A stretch of 64,000 nucleotides of DNA from Cohnella sp. WQ 127256 (GTDB taxonomy: Bacteria > Bacillota > Bacilli > Paenibacillales > Paenibacillaceae). A model generated the notes under the pieces. It worked only from the letters and a program-made list of their open reading frames with translations, searched no databases and was not told the origin of the DNA. The translations under genes and the position numbers were made by a program. The stretch lies in NCBI RefSeq assembly GCF_024519285.1, contig NZ_JAMZCY010000003.1:62001-126000 (forward strand). Direction: 5' to 3'. Below, one piece after another: positions 1-9,382 of the stretch (the first letter of the stretch is position 1; every line of letters starts with the position of its first letter).

Positions 1-1
1 T

Positions 2-1570
2 AACGGAATGAAGTATATGTCGAGTCTCGTCGCGAATAATCGTAGCGTCCAACAGTACTTATCTACGGACAGTTTTGAAAGTCTCGGAGAAGAGAAGAAA
101 CAAAAGGACACCGTATCCGACTTTCTTGAGGCCATGTTCATCTCGCGTTCGGACATAGCATCCATCAATATATTCGGCAGCGACGATAAAATCATTTCCG
201 GTAGAAAGGATTTCGAGCTTAATCCGAATTTCGATATTAAAAGCATGAAGTGGTACATGGATGCGATTGCCGCGAACGGGGCGGATGTCGTATCCTCTTC
301 TCATGTGCAGCACATCATTAAAGGCCGTTATCCATGGGTTGTATCGCTCAGCCGTGAGCTACTAAGCCATGACGGGACACAGAAGCTGGGCGTGTTTTTA
401 GTCGATTTAAACTTCAATGTATTGAGCGATATGCTGAAAGATATCAAATTAGGCGATAGAGGATATGTATTCATTATCGACAGCAACGGAAAAATCGTCT
501 ATCACCCGCAGCAACAGCTCATATATAGCAATCTGAAATCGGAAATGATCGATCAGGTGCTCTCCAACAAAAGCAGTACGTTTACGAGCGACGAAGGTAG
601 CCGTAGTCGAATCTATTCGATTCAAGACTCAGATTTTGGATGGAAAATCATAGGGGTATCTTACGTGAATGAATTGGTCGCGAATCAGCAAAACATGCGT
701 TCGTCCTTTATTCTTCTAGGGATTATTTGCATAGTAATCGCGATAATGATCTCGGTACTGCTGACGCGGAGAATCAGTCAACCGATCAAGATGCTTGAGC
801 ATCATATGAAAGAAGTGGAAAAGGGAAATTTCGATATTCACGTGCCAGTGCCGAGGACGATTGAAATCGGCAGGCTGGCTCGAACATTTAACATCATGGT
901 CGGTAAAATCAAGGAACTCATGACTCAAGCTATTTCGGACCAAGAGCAGAAACGAAAAAGCGAAATTAAAGCATTGCAATCGCAAATTAATCCTCATTTT
1001 CTTTACAACACGCTTGATTCGATCATCTGGATGGCCGAGAGTTACAAAGCGAAGGAAATTACCGTAATGACATCGGCATTGGCTAAGCTGCTTCGCTCAT
1101 CAATCAGTAAAGGCGAAGAGCTAGTTCAGATCAGCACGGAAGTCGAGCATATAACGAGCTATTTGAAAATCCAAAAGATGCGTTACAGCGATAAGATGGA
1201 TTACTTGGTTGAAATTAGCGAATCGCTTGAAGATTATCTATCAATTAAACTTATTCTTCAACCGATAGTCGAGAATGCGATCTATCACGGCATCAAGAAG
1301 AAAGGAGGGTCCGGATGGATCATGATCAGATCGGAGGAAACGGAATCCGATATTTTGCTGATTGTAGAAGACAACGGCTGCGGCATGGATAATGAAAAAC
1401 GCAATTCCTTGCTGCATCCTTCAACGATTCGTTCAGGCAGTCGCGGGGTCGGAGTGATGAATGTACACGAGCGGCTTCAACTTTATTTTGGCACTCAGTA
1501 CGGATTAAGCTATACTAGCGAGCTAGGAGTCGGAACAGTCGTTACGATTCGCTTTCCTAAGGTTTTGTAG
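2..1570 (+). CDS. YesM/LytS-type sensor histidine kinase (5' end outside window)
   Basis: Membrane histidine kinase that would sense an extracellular signal and phosphorylate a response regulator. The frame is open to the left edge, so the ATG at 8 is probably internal and the first membrane segment is missing. What remains is an extracellular dCache-like sensor (to about residue 225, with GYVFIIDSNGKIVYHP), one membrane helix (about 233-255), a HAMP linker, the phosphoacceptor motif QINPHFLYNTLDS (His near 330) and a HATPase domain with VENAIYH and DNGCGM. No response regulator lies downstream; it is presumably upstream of the window. The next gene, 24 bases on, is a sugar-binding protein, so kinase and binding protein probably form a sensing pair. 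The family is certain; the ligand is inferred from the sugar transporter that follows. Confidence 0.93.
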   Translation, partial: NGMKYMSSLVANNRSVQQYLSTDSFESLGEEKKQKDTVSDFLEAMFISRSDIASINIFGSDDKIISGRKDFELNPNFDIKSMKWYMDAIAANGADVVSSSHVQHIIKGRYPWVVSLSRELLSHDGTQKLGVFLVDLNFNVLSDMLKDIKLGDRGYVFIIDSNGKIVYHPQQQLIYSNLKSEMIDQVLSNKSSTFTSDEGSRSRIYSIQDSDFGWKIIGVSYVNELVANQQNMRSSFILLGIICIVIAIMISVLLTRRISQPIKMLEHHMKEVEKGNFDIHVPVPRTIEIGRLARTFNIMVGKIKELMTQAISDQEQKRKSEIKALQSQINPHFLYNTLDSIIWMAESYKAKEITVMTSALAKLLRSSISKGEELVQISTEVEHITSYLKIQKMRYSDKMDYLVEISESLEDYLSIKLILQPIVENAIYHGIKKKGGSGWIMIRSEETESDILLIVEDNGCGMDNEKRNSLLHPSTIRSGSRGVGVMNVHERLQLYFGTQYGLSYTSELGVGTVVTIRFPKVL

Positions 1571-1594
1571 CCTAAAATAATGAGGTGAAAAACG

Positions 1595-2581
1595 ATGCGG
1601 TGGAGTTTCCGACGCTTCATCTGGCTCCTAGTAGCGGGTTTTATACTCGTTGCCATCGTCGGCTTCTGGCTTACGCGAATCCCGGAGGATAAGACGATAG
1701 AAATACGGGTCATCATTAAATCTACCGACGATTCGATCGAGTTCTGGCAAGTCATGAAAGACGGCATCGATACTGCGGCGAAAGAGTTCGGCGCTAACGT
1801 GGTCGTTAAGGGCTCCAAAACGGAGACGGATATTGACGAACAAATTGCGCTAGTAGAGGAAGCGATTGCCGAGCAACCCGACGCGATCATACTGGCAGCG
1901 AATGATTACGATCGGCTGGTACCCGTTTCCGAGAAGGTGAAAGAAAGCGGAATTCGGCTATTCATTGTCGATTCGGGTATTAAAGCGGATATCGCACAGA
2001 GTATCATCGCGACGGATAACTATAAGGCGGGTAAAAAAGCAGGCGAGGAAATGAAAAGGCAACTTGGAGACCGACCCACTCAAGTTGCAATTATTAAATA
2101 TGTGCTTGCCGCAGCTTCCGTGAGCGATCGAGAAGACGGCGTGAGAGCCGTACTAGGTCATGACCCGAAAATCGATTTGCTGGATACCTACTACGCGAAA
2201 GGTCTTGAAGAGAACGCCTACGAATTAATGAAAACAATAATGAATGAGCATCCGGACGTCGACGGTATCATCTGTCTTAACGAAATGGTGAGCGTTGGCG
2301 GGGGACGAGCATTTCAGGAATTGAATCTTAAAGATAAGGTTGTCATGATCGGGTTTGATAGCCCGATTCCCGTAATTAATCTGCTGGAAGAAGGCGTCAT
2401 GAGGTCTACCATCGTTCAAAAGCCGTTCCAGATGGGGTATTTGAGCATTAAAGCGGCCGTTGATGCCGTTCAAGGAAAAAACGTACCGAAGGTAATCGAC
2501 ACAGGCTCGGAGATCATTACCAAAAATAATATGTACGAGGAAGAATACCAGAAACTTTTGTTCCCTTTTTACGATAAGTAA
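1595..2581 (+). CDS. membrane-anchored periplasmic-binding-protein-like sugar sensor (Peripla_BP_4)
   Basis: A 328-residue protein with one N-terminal hydrophobic helix (about 8-26) and no lipobox Cys, then a ribose/xylose-type type I binding-protein fold. Seen motifs are FWQVMKDGIDTAAKEFGA, AIILAANDYDRLVP and the hinge region VIMIGFDSPI. It resembles the lipoprotein encoded at 5357, so both probably bind the same class of sugar. It sits 24 bases after a sensor kinase and before the transporter genes. In clostridial XylFII-LytS systems a binding protein of this type is the sugar sensor of the kinase, and I infer the same role here. The ATG at 1595 follows an AGGTG ribosome site. Uncleaved anchor rather than lipoprotein is read from the sequence; the sensing role is inference. 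Confidence 0.82.
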   Translation: MRWSFRRFIWLLVAGFILVAIVGFWLTRIPEDKTIEIRVIIKSTDDSIEFWQVMKDGIDTAAKEFGANVVVKGSKTETDIDEQIALVEEAIAEQPDAIILAANDYDRLVPVSEKVKESGIRLFIVDSGIKADIAQSIIATDNYKAGKKAGEEMKRQLGDRPTQVAIIKYVLAAASVSDREDGVRAVLGHDPKIDLLDTYYAKGLEENAYELMKTIMNEHPDVDGIICLNEMVSVGGGRAFQELNLKDKVVMIGFDSPIPVINLLEEGVMRSTIVQKPFQMGYLSIKAAVDAVQGKNVPKVIDTGSEIITKNNMYEEEYQKLLFPFYDK

Positions 2582-2607
2582 GAATATCCAACTAAATATC
2601 TGTGTTT

Positions 2608-2634
2608 AAACCGGAAATATTTCCGGTTTTTTTG
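2608..2634 (+). terminator. rho-independent terminator after the sensor genes
   Basis: Perfect inverted repeat AAACCGGAAA/TTTCCGGTTT with a very short loop, followed by a run of seven T. It separates the sensor pair from the ABC transporter operon starting at 2749. Confidence 0.85.
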
Positions 2635-2748
2635 TTTTTATTAGCGTTTTTTCGACTAAACCAGTAGTAAATCACATGTAAGGATAATTGGGATGAGTGT
2701 AAAGTAATTATCAACGACAAGAAATAGAAGATGGAATGGGGTGGGGCG

Positions 2749-4257
2749 ATGCGCGAGCCTATCGTCGTCATGGAGGGAATTGAAAAGCATTTTTCCGGTG
2801 TGCATGCTCTTAAACATTGTAGATTCGATCTACTGCCCGGTGAAGTTCACGCACTTGTCGGAGAGAATGGTGCAGGGAAGTCAACGATGATGAAAATTTT
2901 GACGGGAGTCTATCAGAAAGATGGAGGCGAGATCATTCTGGACGGTAAATCCGTTCAATTGCCGGATACGAAAGCTGCCCAGAAGCTCGGGATTAGCATG
3001 ATCCATCAGGAACTAAACCTGGCTCCCGATCTAACAGTTGCGCAAAACATATTCATTGGCCGTGAACCTCGGAAAGCGATCAAGTTATTCCTGGACGATA
3101 GAGAGATGAATAAGCAAGCAACTGTTCTTCTGCGGCAGATGAATCTGGATATCGAGCCGACGACGCTTGTGTCAGAGTTAACCGTAGCCAAACAACAAAT
3201 GGTTGAGATTGTAAAAGCTATTTCATATGATTCGCAGGTGCTCATCATGGACGAGCCGACGGCTGCGTTAAGTGATTCGGAAATCGAAGAGTTATTTACC
3301 GCAATTACAAAGCTTCGTTCGAGAGGCGTCGGGATCGTTTACATCTCACACCGGATGGCTGAACTCAAACGGATAAGTGATCGAATCTCTGTTATGCGGG
3401 ATGGTAGTTATATCGACACTGTCATGACAGAAGAAACAACGATTGAGCGAATCATAGCTATGATGGTCGGCAGGGAAATTTACCACTCCACTAGCCCTGA
3501 GAATCACTTCAAAAATGCAGATGTTGTATTGGAAGCAAGAGGATTGAATCGCGGAAGAGCGATTAAGGATGTAAGTTTCCAGCTTCGAAAGGGGGAAATA
3601 CTAGGCATCGCAGGCTTGGTGGGTTCAGGGCGCACAGAAGTGGCAAGGGCCTTGTTCGGCGCGGATGAAATCGATACTGGTGAAATATTTATTCATGGCA
3701 ATAAAGTCAAAATCTCTGGCCCACATCACGCAGTAGGCTATGGGCTCGGTTATTTATCGGAAGATCGCAAAAGATACGGTTGCGTGCTCGATATGGATGT
3801 GAAGTCTAATGTAGCTGTTGCATCGTATGAAAGCTTTTCGCGATTTGGTTGGATGTCAGACTCTCGCATTGCTCATACAGCCGAAAAAATGGTAGATAGC
3901 CTAAAAGTAAAAACGCCAAGCATTAATCAACAATTGCGCAATCTATCCGGCGGAAATCAGCAGAAGGTGATTATCGGTAAATGGTTGACCAGAGATTGTG
4001 ATATCTTGATTTTCGACGAGCCCACGCGTGGCATAGATATTGGAGCGAAGAGTGAGATTTATAAGCTTTTAGACAGATTAGTTCATGAGGGCAAGTCCAT
4101 TATCGTTATCAGCTCGGAGCTCCCAGAAGTACTGAGACTTAGTCATCGCATACTCGTGATGTGCGAAGGGCGAATTACTGGGGAGATCATAAATGACGGG
4201 AACGTATCGCAAGAGAGGATCATGCAGTTCGCAACACAAGGATTCGAAGCCGTTTAA
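2749..4257 (+). CDS. CUT2 sugar ABC transporter ATPase (RbsA/XylG/MglA type)
   Basis: Fused two-domain ATPase of about 502 residues that powers import of a monosaccharide. The first domain has Walker A GENGAGKS and Walker B VLIMDEPTAAL. The second has the degenerate Walker A GLVGSGRTE usual for this family, signature LSGGNQQK and Walker B ILIFDEPTRG. Length matches RbsA-like proteins. An in-frame ATG at 2731 would add six residues; I prefer 2749, which is preceded by a G-rich GGGGTGGGG stretch and gives the usual N terminus. It is followed by the permease (4273) and binding protein (5357), the order ATPase-permease-binding protein of ribose-type systems. The sugar cannot be read from the ATPase. 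Confidence 0.95.
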   Translation: MREPIVVMEGIEKHFSGVHALKHCRFDLLPGEVHALVGENGAGKSTMMKILTGVYQKDGGEIILDGKSVQLPDTKAAQKLGISMIHQELNLAPDLTVAQNIFIGREPRKAIKLFLDDREMNKQATVLLRQMNLDIEPTTLVSELTVAKQQMVEIVKAISYDSQVLIMDEPTAALSDSEIEELFTAITKLRSRGVGIVYISHRMAELKRISDRISVMRDGSYIDTVMTEETTIERIIAMMVGREIYHSTSPENHFKNADVVLEARGLNRGRAIKDVSFQLRKGEILGIAGLVGSGRTEVARALFGADEIDTGEIFIHGNKVKISGPHHAVGYGLGYLSEDRKRYGCVLDMDVKSNVAVASYESFSRFGWMSDSRIAHTAEKMVDSLKVKTPSINQQLRNLSGGNQQKVIIGKWLTRDCDILIFDEPTRGIDIGAKSEIYKLLDRLVHEGKSIIVISSELPEVLRLSHRILVMCEGRITGEIINDGNVSQERIMQFATQGFEAV

Positions 4258-4272
4258 TTGGAGGGAATATCG

Positions 4273-5289
4273 ATGAATAAGACACTGGTAACGCATAAAT
4301 CCAATCGTTACCCTGCTCTCATAAAATCTGATTTTTTGCAGCAACTTCTCGCCTTTGGAAGTCTAATCGTACTGGTTTTAGTTTTCTCGCTGGCATCGGA
4401 TAACTTCTTTCAGTTCTCCAATATCGTAGGCATATTACTATCGACAGCAGTTGTAGGGGTACTGGCGCTTGGAGCGACTTTCGTCATCATTACCGGGGGT
4501 ATTGACCTATCGGTTGGTACGGTAATGACGTTAACCGCTGTCATGACTGGTGTCAGCATTACCTATTGGGGATGGCCGATATGGGCAGGACTTCTCGTTG
4601 GCATATCGACTGGAGCGTTATGCGGCTTCGTCTCCGGCGTAGCGGTGGCAAAGATGAAAATTCCGCCTTTTATTGCAACGCTTGCAGTCATGATGATTGC
4701 CAAAGGGTTGGCACTCGTCATATCGGGAACACGACCGGTATACTTCCCATCTCCTGATAAAGGGTTTAGATTCTCGGATATATCGCTAGATTCGTTATTC
4801 AATAAAATAATCCCTGGTTTCAAAATTCCGAATGCTGTCGTCATCTTTTTCGCTGTAGCGATAATAGGCAGCATTATATTAAGCCGGACAATTATTGGAC
4901 GGTATAATTTCGCGATTGGAAGCAATGAAGAAGCAACAAGGTTATCGGGAGTCAACGTGAATTATTGGAAAATATTGATCTATACCATTACCGGCATATT
5001 TACTGCAATCGCAGGTATTCTGATCGCTTCACGATTGAACTCTGCCCAACCAGCTCTTGGAATGGGTTACGAGCTTGAAGCTATAGCGGCCGTTGTCATT
5101 GGTGGCACATCGTTAAGCGGAGGCAAAGGGTCAATACTCGGAACGGTCATTGGGGCGCTCATCATGAGTGTGTTGACCAATGGTCTCCGTATTATGTCTG
5201 TTCCGCAAGAATGGCAAACGGTGGTTGTCGGCTTTGTCATCTTCCTTGCCGTATACATGGACATTATCAGACGCAAGAAAGCGTCGTAA
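4273..5289 (+). CDS. CUT2 sugar ABC transporter permease (RbsC type)
   Basis: Polytopic membrane protein of about 338 residues (BPD_transp_2 family) forming the channel for the ATPase encoded at 2749. Hydrophobic segments recur along the chain, and family motifs include ITGGIDLSVGT near residue 75 and the cytoplasmic coupling region NEEATRLSGVN. A TTG at 4258 is possible, but TTGGAGGGA at 4258-4266 is better read as the ribosome site of the ATG at 4273. It lies 15 bases after the ATPase stop, so the two are co-transcribed. A small TCTTCG/CGAAGA hairpin in the 67-base gap before the binding-protein gene could adjust the ratio of subunits. Confidence 0.95.
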   Translation: MNKTLVTHKSNRYPALIKSDFLQQLLAFGSLIVLVLVFSLASDNFFQFSNIVGILLSTAVVGVLALGATFVIITGGIDLSVGTVMTLTAVMTGVSITYWGWPIWAGLLVGISTGALCGFVSGVAVAKMKIPPFIATLAVMMIAKGLALVISGTRPVYFPSPDKGFRFSDISLDSLFNKIIPGFKIPNAVVIFFAVAIIGSIILSRTIIGRYNFAIGSNEEATRLSGVNVNYWKILIYTITGIFTAIAGILIASRLNSAQPALGMGYELEAIAAVVIGGTSLSGGKGSILGTVIGALIMSVLTNGLRIMSVPQEWQTVVVGFVIFLAVYMDIIRRKKAS

Positions 5290-5356
5290 CAAGGGTATGG
5301 TCTTCGTTCACGAAGATGATATAGATTAAACCAATCCACTGAAGGGGAGAGTTACC

Positions 5357-6376
5357 ATGAAAAAGAGTCATAAAGGTTTGTCTGTAGCCACGCTTTTGCT
5401 AGCTGGTATCATGACTGTTACTGCATGCGGAAAAAATTCAAATGAGAACACAAGCCCGTCTCAAGAAGCAAGTAAGGCGCCAGCTGCATCGAAAGCAGCA
5501 GTTTCAGAGACAATGTACATCCCGATTATTTGTAAAGGCTTCCAGCATCAATTCTGGCAAGCGGTTAAGATTGGGGCAGAGAAAGCAGCTGCGGAATTCG
5601 GTGCTGAAATTTCGTTCGAAGGACCGGAAACGGAAGAACAGGTTGACAAGCAATTAGAAATGTTGCAAGTTGCACTAGGCAAGAAACCTTCTGCAATCGG
5701 GTTTGCGGCTCTAGATAGCAAGGCTTCTATTCCGCTCCTGCAGCAAGCGAAAGACAGCAATATTCCGATTATCGCATTCGACTCGGGCGTGGACAGCGAC
5801 ATCCCAGTGACGACAGCGTCAACGGACAACAAAAAAGCTGCAGCTCTCGCAGCGGACAAAATGGCTGAATTGATCGGCGGGAAAGGCGAAATCGCTATGG
5901 TTGTCCATGACCAAACGAGCCGCACGGGCGTAGATCGCAGAGACGGGTTTAAGGAGCAAATCGAATCCAAATATCCCGACATTAAGATCGTCGATCTTCA
6001 GTACAGTGGTGATCCGCTGAAGGCAACGGATATTACGAAAGCTATCCTCCAGGCGCATCCGACCCTCAAAGGGATCTTCGGATCAAACGAAGGGGCTGCG
6101 ATCGGCGTAGTTAACGGTGTTAAGGAAGCCAATATGGTCGGCAAAATAACGGCTATCGGATTCGACTCCGGTAAAGCACAACTGGACGCGGTTCGTGAAG
6201 GCCTTCTCGCCGGTTCGATCACCCAAAATCCGATCGGTATCGGTTACGAAACCGTCAAAGCGGCCGTAGCGGCAATCAAAGGCGAGCCGGTAGAGAAAAA
6301 TGTGGATACGGGCTTCTACTGGTATGACAAAAACAACATCGACGATGCTGAAATCAAAGCCGTTCTTTACGAATAA
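5357..6376 (+). CDS. CUT2 sugar-binding lipoprotein (RbsB-like)
   Basis: Extracellular solute-binding lipoprotein of the ribose type, 339 residues. The signal peptide ends in the lipobox VTAC (Cys near residue 24), then a short Ser/Ala/Lys-rich linker, then a Peripla_BP_4 domain with FQHQFWQAVKIGAEKAAAEFGA, AFDSGVDSD and AIGFDSGKAQL. It delivers sugar to the permease/ATPase encoded just upstream. Similar blocks occur in the sensor-like protein at 1595, but only this copy has a lipobox. ATG at 5357 has a GAAGGGGAG ribosome site. Substrate unknown; neighbouring catabolic genes suggest a deoxyhexose or related sugar (inference). Confidence 0.94.
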   Translation: MKKSHKGLSVATLLLAGIMTVTACGKNSNENTSPSQEASKAPAASKAAVSETMYIPIICKGFQHQFWQAVKIGAEKAAAEFGAEISFEGPETEEQVDKQLEMLQVALGKKPSAIGFAALDSKASIPLLQQAKDSNIPIIAFDSGVDSDIPVTTASTDNKKAAALAADKMAELIGGKGEIAMVVHDQTSRTGVDRRDGFKEQIESKYPDIKIVDLQYSGDPLKATDITKAILQAHPTLKGIFGSNEGAAIGVVNGVKEANMVGKITAIGFDSGKAQLDAVREGLLAGSITQNPIGIGYETVKAAVAAIKGEPVEKNVDTGFYWYDKNNIDDAEIKAVLYE

Positions 6377-6386
6377 TTTGTTGCAG

Positions 6387-6425
6387 GAAAGCCTGCCGGA
6401 ATAAATAACGGCAGGCTTTCTTAAA
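6387..6425 (+). terminator. terminator of the CUT2 transporter operon
   Basis: Stem GAAAGCCTGCCG (6387-6398) and CGGCAGGCTTTC (6409-6420) is perfectly complementary, loop GAATAAATAA-like, then TT. It ends the transporter transcript before the glycosidase gene. Confidence 0.85.
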
Positions 6426-6433
6426 AAACGCAA

Positions 6434-6448
6434 TGAATACGCTTACAT
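6434..6448 (-). promoter_or_regulatory. CcpA (cre) site before the secreted glycosidase
   Basis: TGAATACGCTTACAT is a perfect match, on the minus strand, to the cre consensus WTGNAARCGNWWWCA. It lies 44 bases before the start of the glycosidase gene, a position compatible with catabolite repression by CcpA. Seen directly; regulation is inferred. Confidence 0.7.
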
Positions 6449-6491
6449 GAATGAAATGCGAAAATCTGAATTGAAATAAGGAGGAACAGGG

Positions 6492-9293
6492 ATGATTCGC
6501 AATAAAGGTTGGAAACAACGCTTCGTGAGTTTAACGGCGGCAAGCAGCTTGGTGGTTGCGTGCTTATTTGTAGCTCCAACGGCGGAGGCTAGTCCAACAT
6601 CGCACTCGTTCGATACAAGCGGTGGTAAATTGAATGTGGATTATGCGTCATATTTGTCCAAAAACGATCTCGTATTTAATTCTCCAGTTACAAATTCCAA
6701 AAGCGGAATGACGATAGGAAACGGCCGTGTAGGCGCACAAGTGTGGAATACGGCCGGTGGCCTTACGATGCAGTTACAAGGTGTAGACGCTTCTCAACAC
6801 GGCTGGGCTTCGCAAGGACTGGTCAACCTATACTCCAATCCTGGCTTCGATTCAAGCTATTCTAGTTATCAGCAAAGACTATCGTTATATGACGGCATTT
6901 CAACGACTAAGTACGACAATAATCGAACGATCACAATCATGGGCTCTCCGAACTCCGAAGTCATGGGAATCCACGTGGATGATTCGCGGACCGGTGTGTC
7001 GAACGTAACGCTTGATCTAAGCTTATGGGATGTCAGTACGCTTAGTAATGGCGGCGACGTGCCAGACCTCAATACTTGGAAGACGGTAACGACCTTTGTG
7101 GATCCAACTGTTGTAGGTTTCAGCCGTGGACAGACCGATGCGGGCAAATTCGGCTACACAATGGCCGCAACGGTGGAAGGAGCAAGCTTCACGACCCAAT
7201 CCGCGGGTGGCAGTAAGGTTCGTTTGAACATTACTCCGACCTCAAGCTACACGATATGGATTTCTGTCGCAAGCCGGATCAATGCGCCGGGCAACGATTC
7301 AGTTACACAAGCCAAGAGTTTGCTTAACAGCGTTAAGAGTGCTGGGTATGCAACGACATTGAATAACTTCAAAAACTGGTGGCACGATTTTTGGAATAAA
7401 TCTTTTGTTCAATACTCTAACGCATCGGGAGACGCCGACTATCTCGAGAGCTTCTACTATTTAAGTACTTATATGATTGCGGCAGGAAGCTATGGGAATT
7501 ACCCGAGTCATTTCGTTAACGGTGCTTTTAGCGGCGTGAATGACGACGATGCAGGCAAATGGGGACATGCCTTCTGGTATTGGAACCAGCGGGATCTCTA
7601 TCATTCGTTCCTCGCATCAAACCATGCAGAGATCGTGAATATGTTTAACAATTTGTATGCTCGAAACTTCAATACGCTCAAGTCGTATACGATGACCCGA
7701 TATGGGATCGACGGTATTTGGCTGCCTGAGACAATGGGATGGGACGGCAATGCCAGACATACGATTAATAGCGATTACACACAGGACATTATGTCGACCA
7801 GCGCAGAAGCTGCGTTAAATATGTACGCGCAATACAAATACACTAATGATGCTAGTTATTTAAGCAATACAGCGTATCCATTCATGAAGGAAGCGGCGAA
7901 ATTCATGTCGGCGAAGCTAAGTTATAATAGCGGAACAGGCAAGTACTATATGGCTTCTTCTAATTCGCACGAACAGCATTGGGACGTACAGAATGCGATC
8001 GTTGACTTAGTGGCCGTAAGAGCGCTATTTCCCGTCGCAATTCAAGTCAGTCAACAGCTCGGTCTAGACAGCACCTTACGCACGCAATGGCAGAACATTC
8101 TGAACAACTTAGTTGCGTATCCTGTAGATCCGAATGACTCCACTAAGTATTTCCCGCATACTCCACCCCTTTCGCAGAACCGGAATAATGAAAATGTAAT
8201 CCTCGAACTGGCTTGGCCATATTCTGTTACCGGTATTGGCTACTCAGATCAGCAAATGCTCGTTAACAACTTTAATAGTCGGCCATATCCTTATGGGGGA
8301 AACAACATTTGGGATCCAGCTCCGATTCAAGCAGCAAGATTGGGTCTTGGCGACGAAGCGTATTTGGGTATGAAGATGATGATCCAACGCTACCAAGATC
8401 TTTCAAACGGACGCACGACGAATACGAATGGCGAATTTGAATACATGGGCGTGAATTTAATTGCAATGAACGAGTCATTGCTTCAAAGCTATGATGATAA
8501 AATACGTGTATTCCCAGGACTGCCGAGTGACGCGACGATGAATGCGAAATTTACCCTGCTTGCGAGCGGCGGATTCTTGGTTAGCTCGGAGAAAGAAGCC
8601 GGAGAGATTAAGTATGTGGGCATCCGGAGTCAATTCGGTAATTCAACCGGGATCGTTAATCCATGGGGTACGCAGCAGGTTCAGGTTAGAAGACTATCGG
8701 ACAACGCGATCATCTTGACGACTTCTAGCAATCTATTCAATATCTCGACGGCGGCAAACACGAATTATATCGTCGAAAGATCAGCCAAACCGCTTGGAAG
8801 CTACAGTTTTGCACAACTAACCGGTACGGCGAATCAAGGGACTAAGACGATCACGATAAACGGAGCGCAAAGATCGCTGGGCAACGGAACAGTTGCGAGT
8901 GGTGTGCCGATCGGTCAGATGATTGCTTTCACAGCGATTATTAATGGTAAATTCGTTTGTGCTGATTCTGCAGGCGCAAGCCCTCTTATTGCCAATGCAC
9001 CTGCGGCAGGTGGATGGGAACAATTCACTGTTGTCGATGCTGGAGGCGGAGCGATCGCGCTCAGAGCAGCAGTTAACAATTTGTATGTGACGGCCTCCTC
9101 TTCTGCAAGCTTGATCGCAAATTCTTCAACGATTGGAACAGCACAGAAGTTTATATGGATTAATAATAGCGATGGCACTTTCTCTCTCCAAGCCGTAGTG
9201 AACAACCAATACGTTTGCGCAGAAAACGCAGGTGTAGCAGCATTGATCGCAAATCGGGCCTCTATTGGTCCATGGGAGAAATTCCAACGGTAA
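6492..9293 (+). CDS. secreted GH95-like glycoside hydrolase with C-terminal beta-trefoil
   Basis: A 933-residue exported protein. Residues 1-33 are a Sec signal peptide (charged start, hydrophobic core, cleavage near AEA). The body from about 50 to 770 has blocks such as TIGNGRVGAQVWNTAGG, GHAFWYWNQRDLYH and IWLPETMGW that recall GH95/(alpha/alpha)6 enzymes (alpha-L-fucosidase or alpha-L-galactosidase) and DUF5703-type N-terminal domains. The last about 150 residues hold three copies of a NGKFVCADSAGASPLIAN-like block, each near a F/W aromatic: a fascin-like or carbohydrate-binding beta-trefoil. It would release sugar outside the cell for the CUT2 importer. ATG at 6492 has an AAGGAGG site. 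Export is clear; the exact family assignment is moderate and the substrate is not known. Confidence 0.72.
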   Translation: MIRNKGWKQRFVSLTAASSLVVACLFVAPTAEASPTSHSFDTSGGKLNVDYASYLSKNDLVFNSPVTNSKSGMTIGNGRVGAQVWNTAGGLTMQLQGVDASQHGWASQGLVNLYSNPGFDSSYSSYQQRLSLYDGISTTKYDNNRTITIMGSPNSEVMGIHVDDSRTGVSNVTLDLSLWDVSTLSNGGDVPDLNTWKTVTTFVDPTVVGFSRGQTDAGKFGYTMAATVEGASFTTQSAGGSKVRLNITPTSSYTIWISVASRINAPGNDSVTQAKSLLNSVKSAGYATTLNNFKNWWHDFWNKSFVQYSNASGDADYLESFYYLSTYMIAAGSYGNYPSHFVNGAFSGVNDDDAGKWGHAFWYWNQRDLYHSFLASNHAEIVNMFNNLYARNFNTLKSYTMTRYGIDGIWLPETMGWDGNARHTINSDYTQDIMSTSAEAALNMYAQYKYTNDASYLSNTAYPFMKEAAKFMSAKLSYNSGTGKYYMASSNSHEQHWDVQNAIVDLVAVRALFPVAIQVSQQLGLDSTLRTQWQNILNNLVAYPVDPNDSTKYFPHTPPLSQNRNNENVILELAWPYSVTGIGYSDQQMLVNNFNSRPYPYGGNNIWDPAPIQAARLGLGDEAYLGMKMMIQRYQDLSNGRTTNTNGEFEYMGVNLIAMNESLLQSYDDKIRVFPGLPSDATMNAKFTLLASGGFLVSSEKEAGEIKYVGIRSQFGNSTGIVNPWGTQQVQVRRLSDNAIILTTSSNLFNISTAANTNYIVERSAKPLGSYSFAQLTGTANQGTKTITINGAQRSLGNGTVASGVPIGQMIAFTAIINGKFVCADSAGASPLIANAPAAGGWEQFTVVDAGGGAIALRAAVNNLYVTASSSASLIANSSTIGTAQKFIWINNSDGTFSLQAVVNNQYVCAENAGVAALIANRASIGPWEKFQR

Positions 9294-9307
9294 TCATACC
9301 CTAAATG

Positions 9308-9350
9308 AAAAGCGGTTATCACACCCGAATTAGGTGTGGTAACCGCTTTT
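9308..9350. terminator. bidirectional terminator between glycosidase and DeoR genes
   Basis: Long perfect stem AAAAGCGGTTATCACACC (9308-9325) and GGTGTGGTAACCGCTTTT (9333-9350), flanked by A and T runs, so it can serve both converging genes. Confidence 0.9.
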
Positions 9351-9382
9351 AAGCTTGCATGAATGGACAGAGTCGGAAGGGC

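Noticed and set aside
2731..2748. Earlier ATG for the CUT2 ATPase gene
   Set aside because: Adds six residues not typical for the family; the later ATG has a better placed G-rich site. Uncertain, but of little effect.
4566..4955. Alternative frames inside the CUT2 permease gene on both strands
   Set aside because: Overlap a strongly supported membrane protein; no independent signals.
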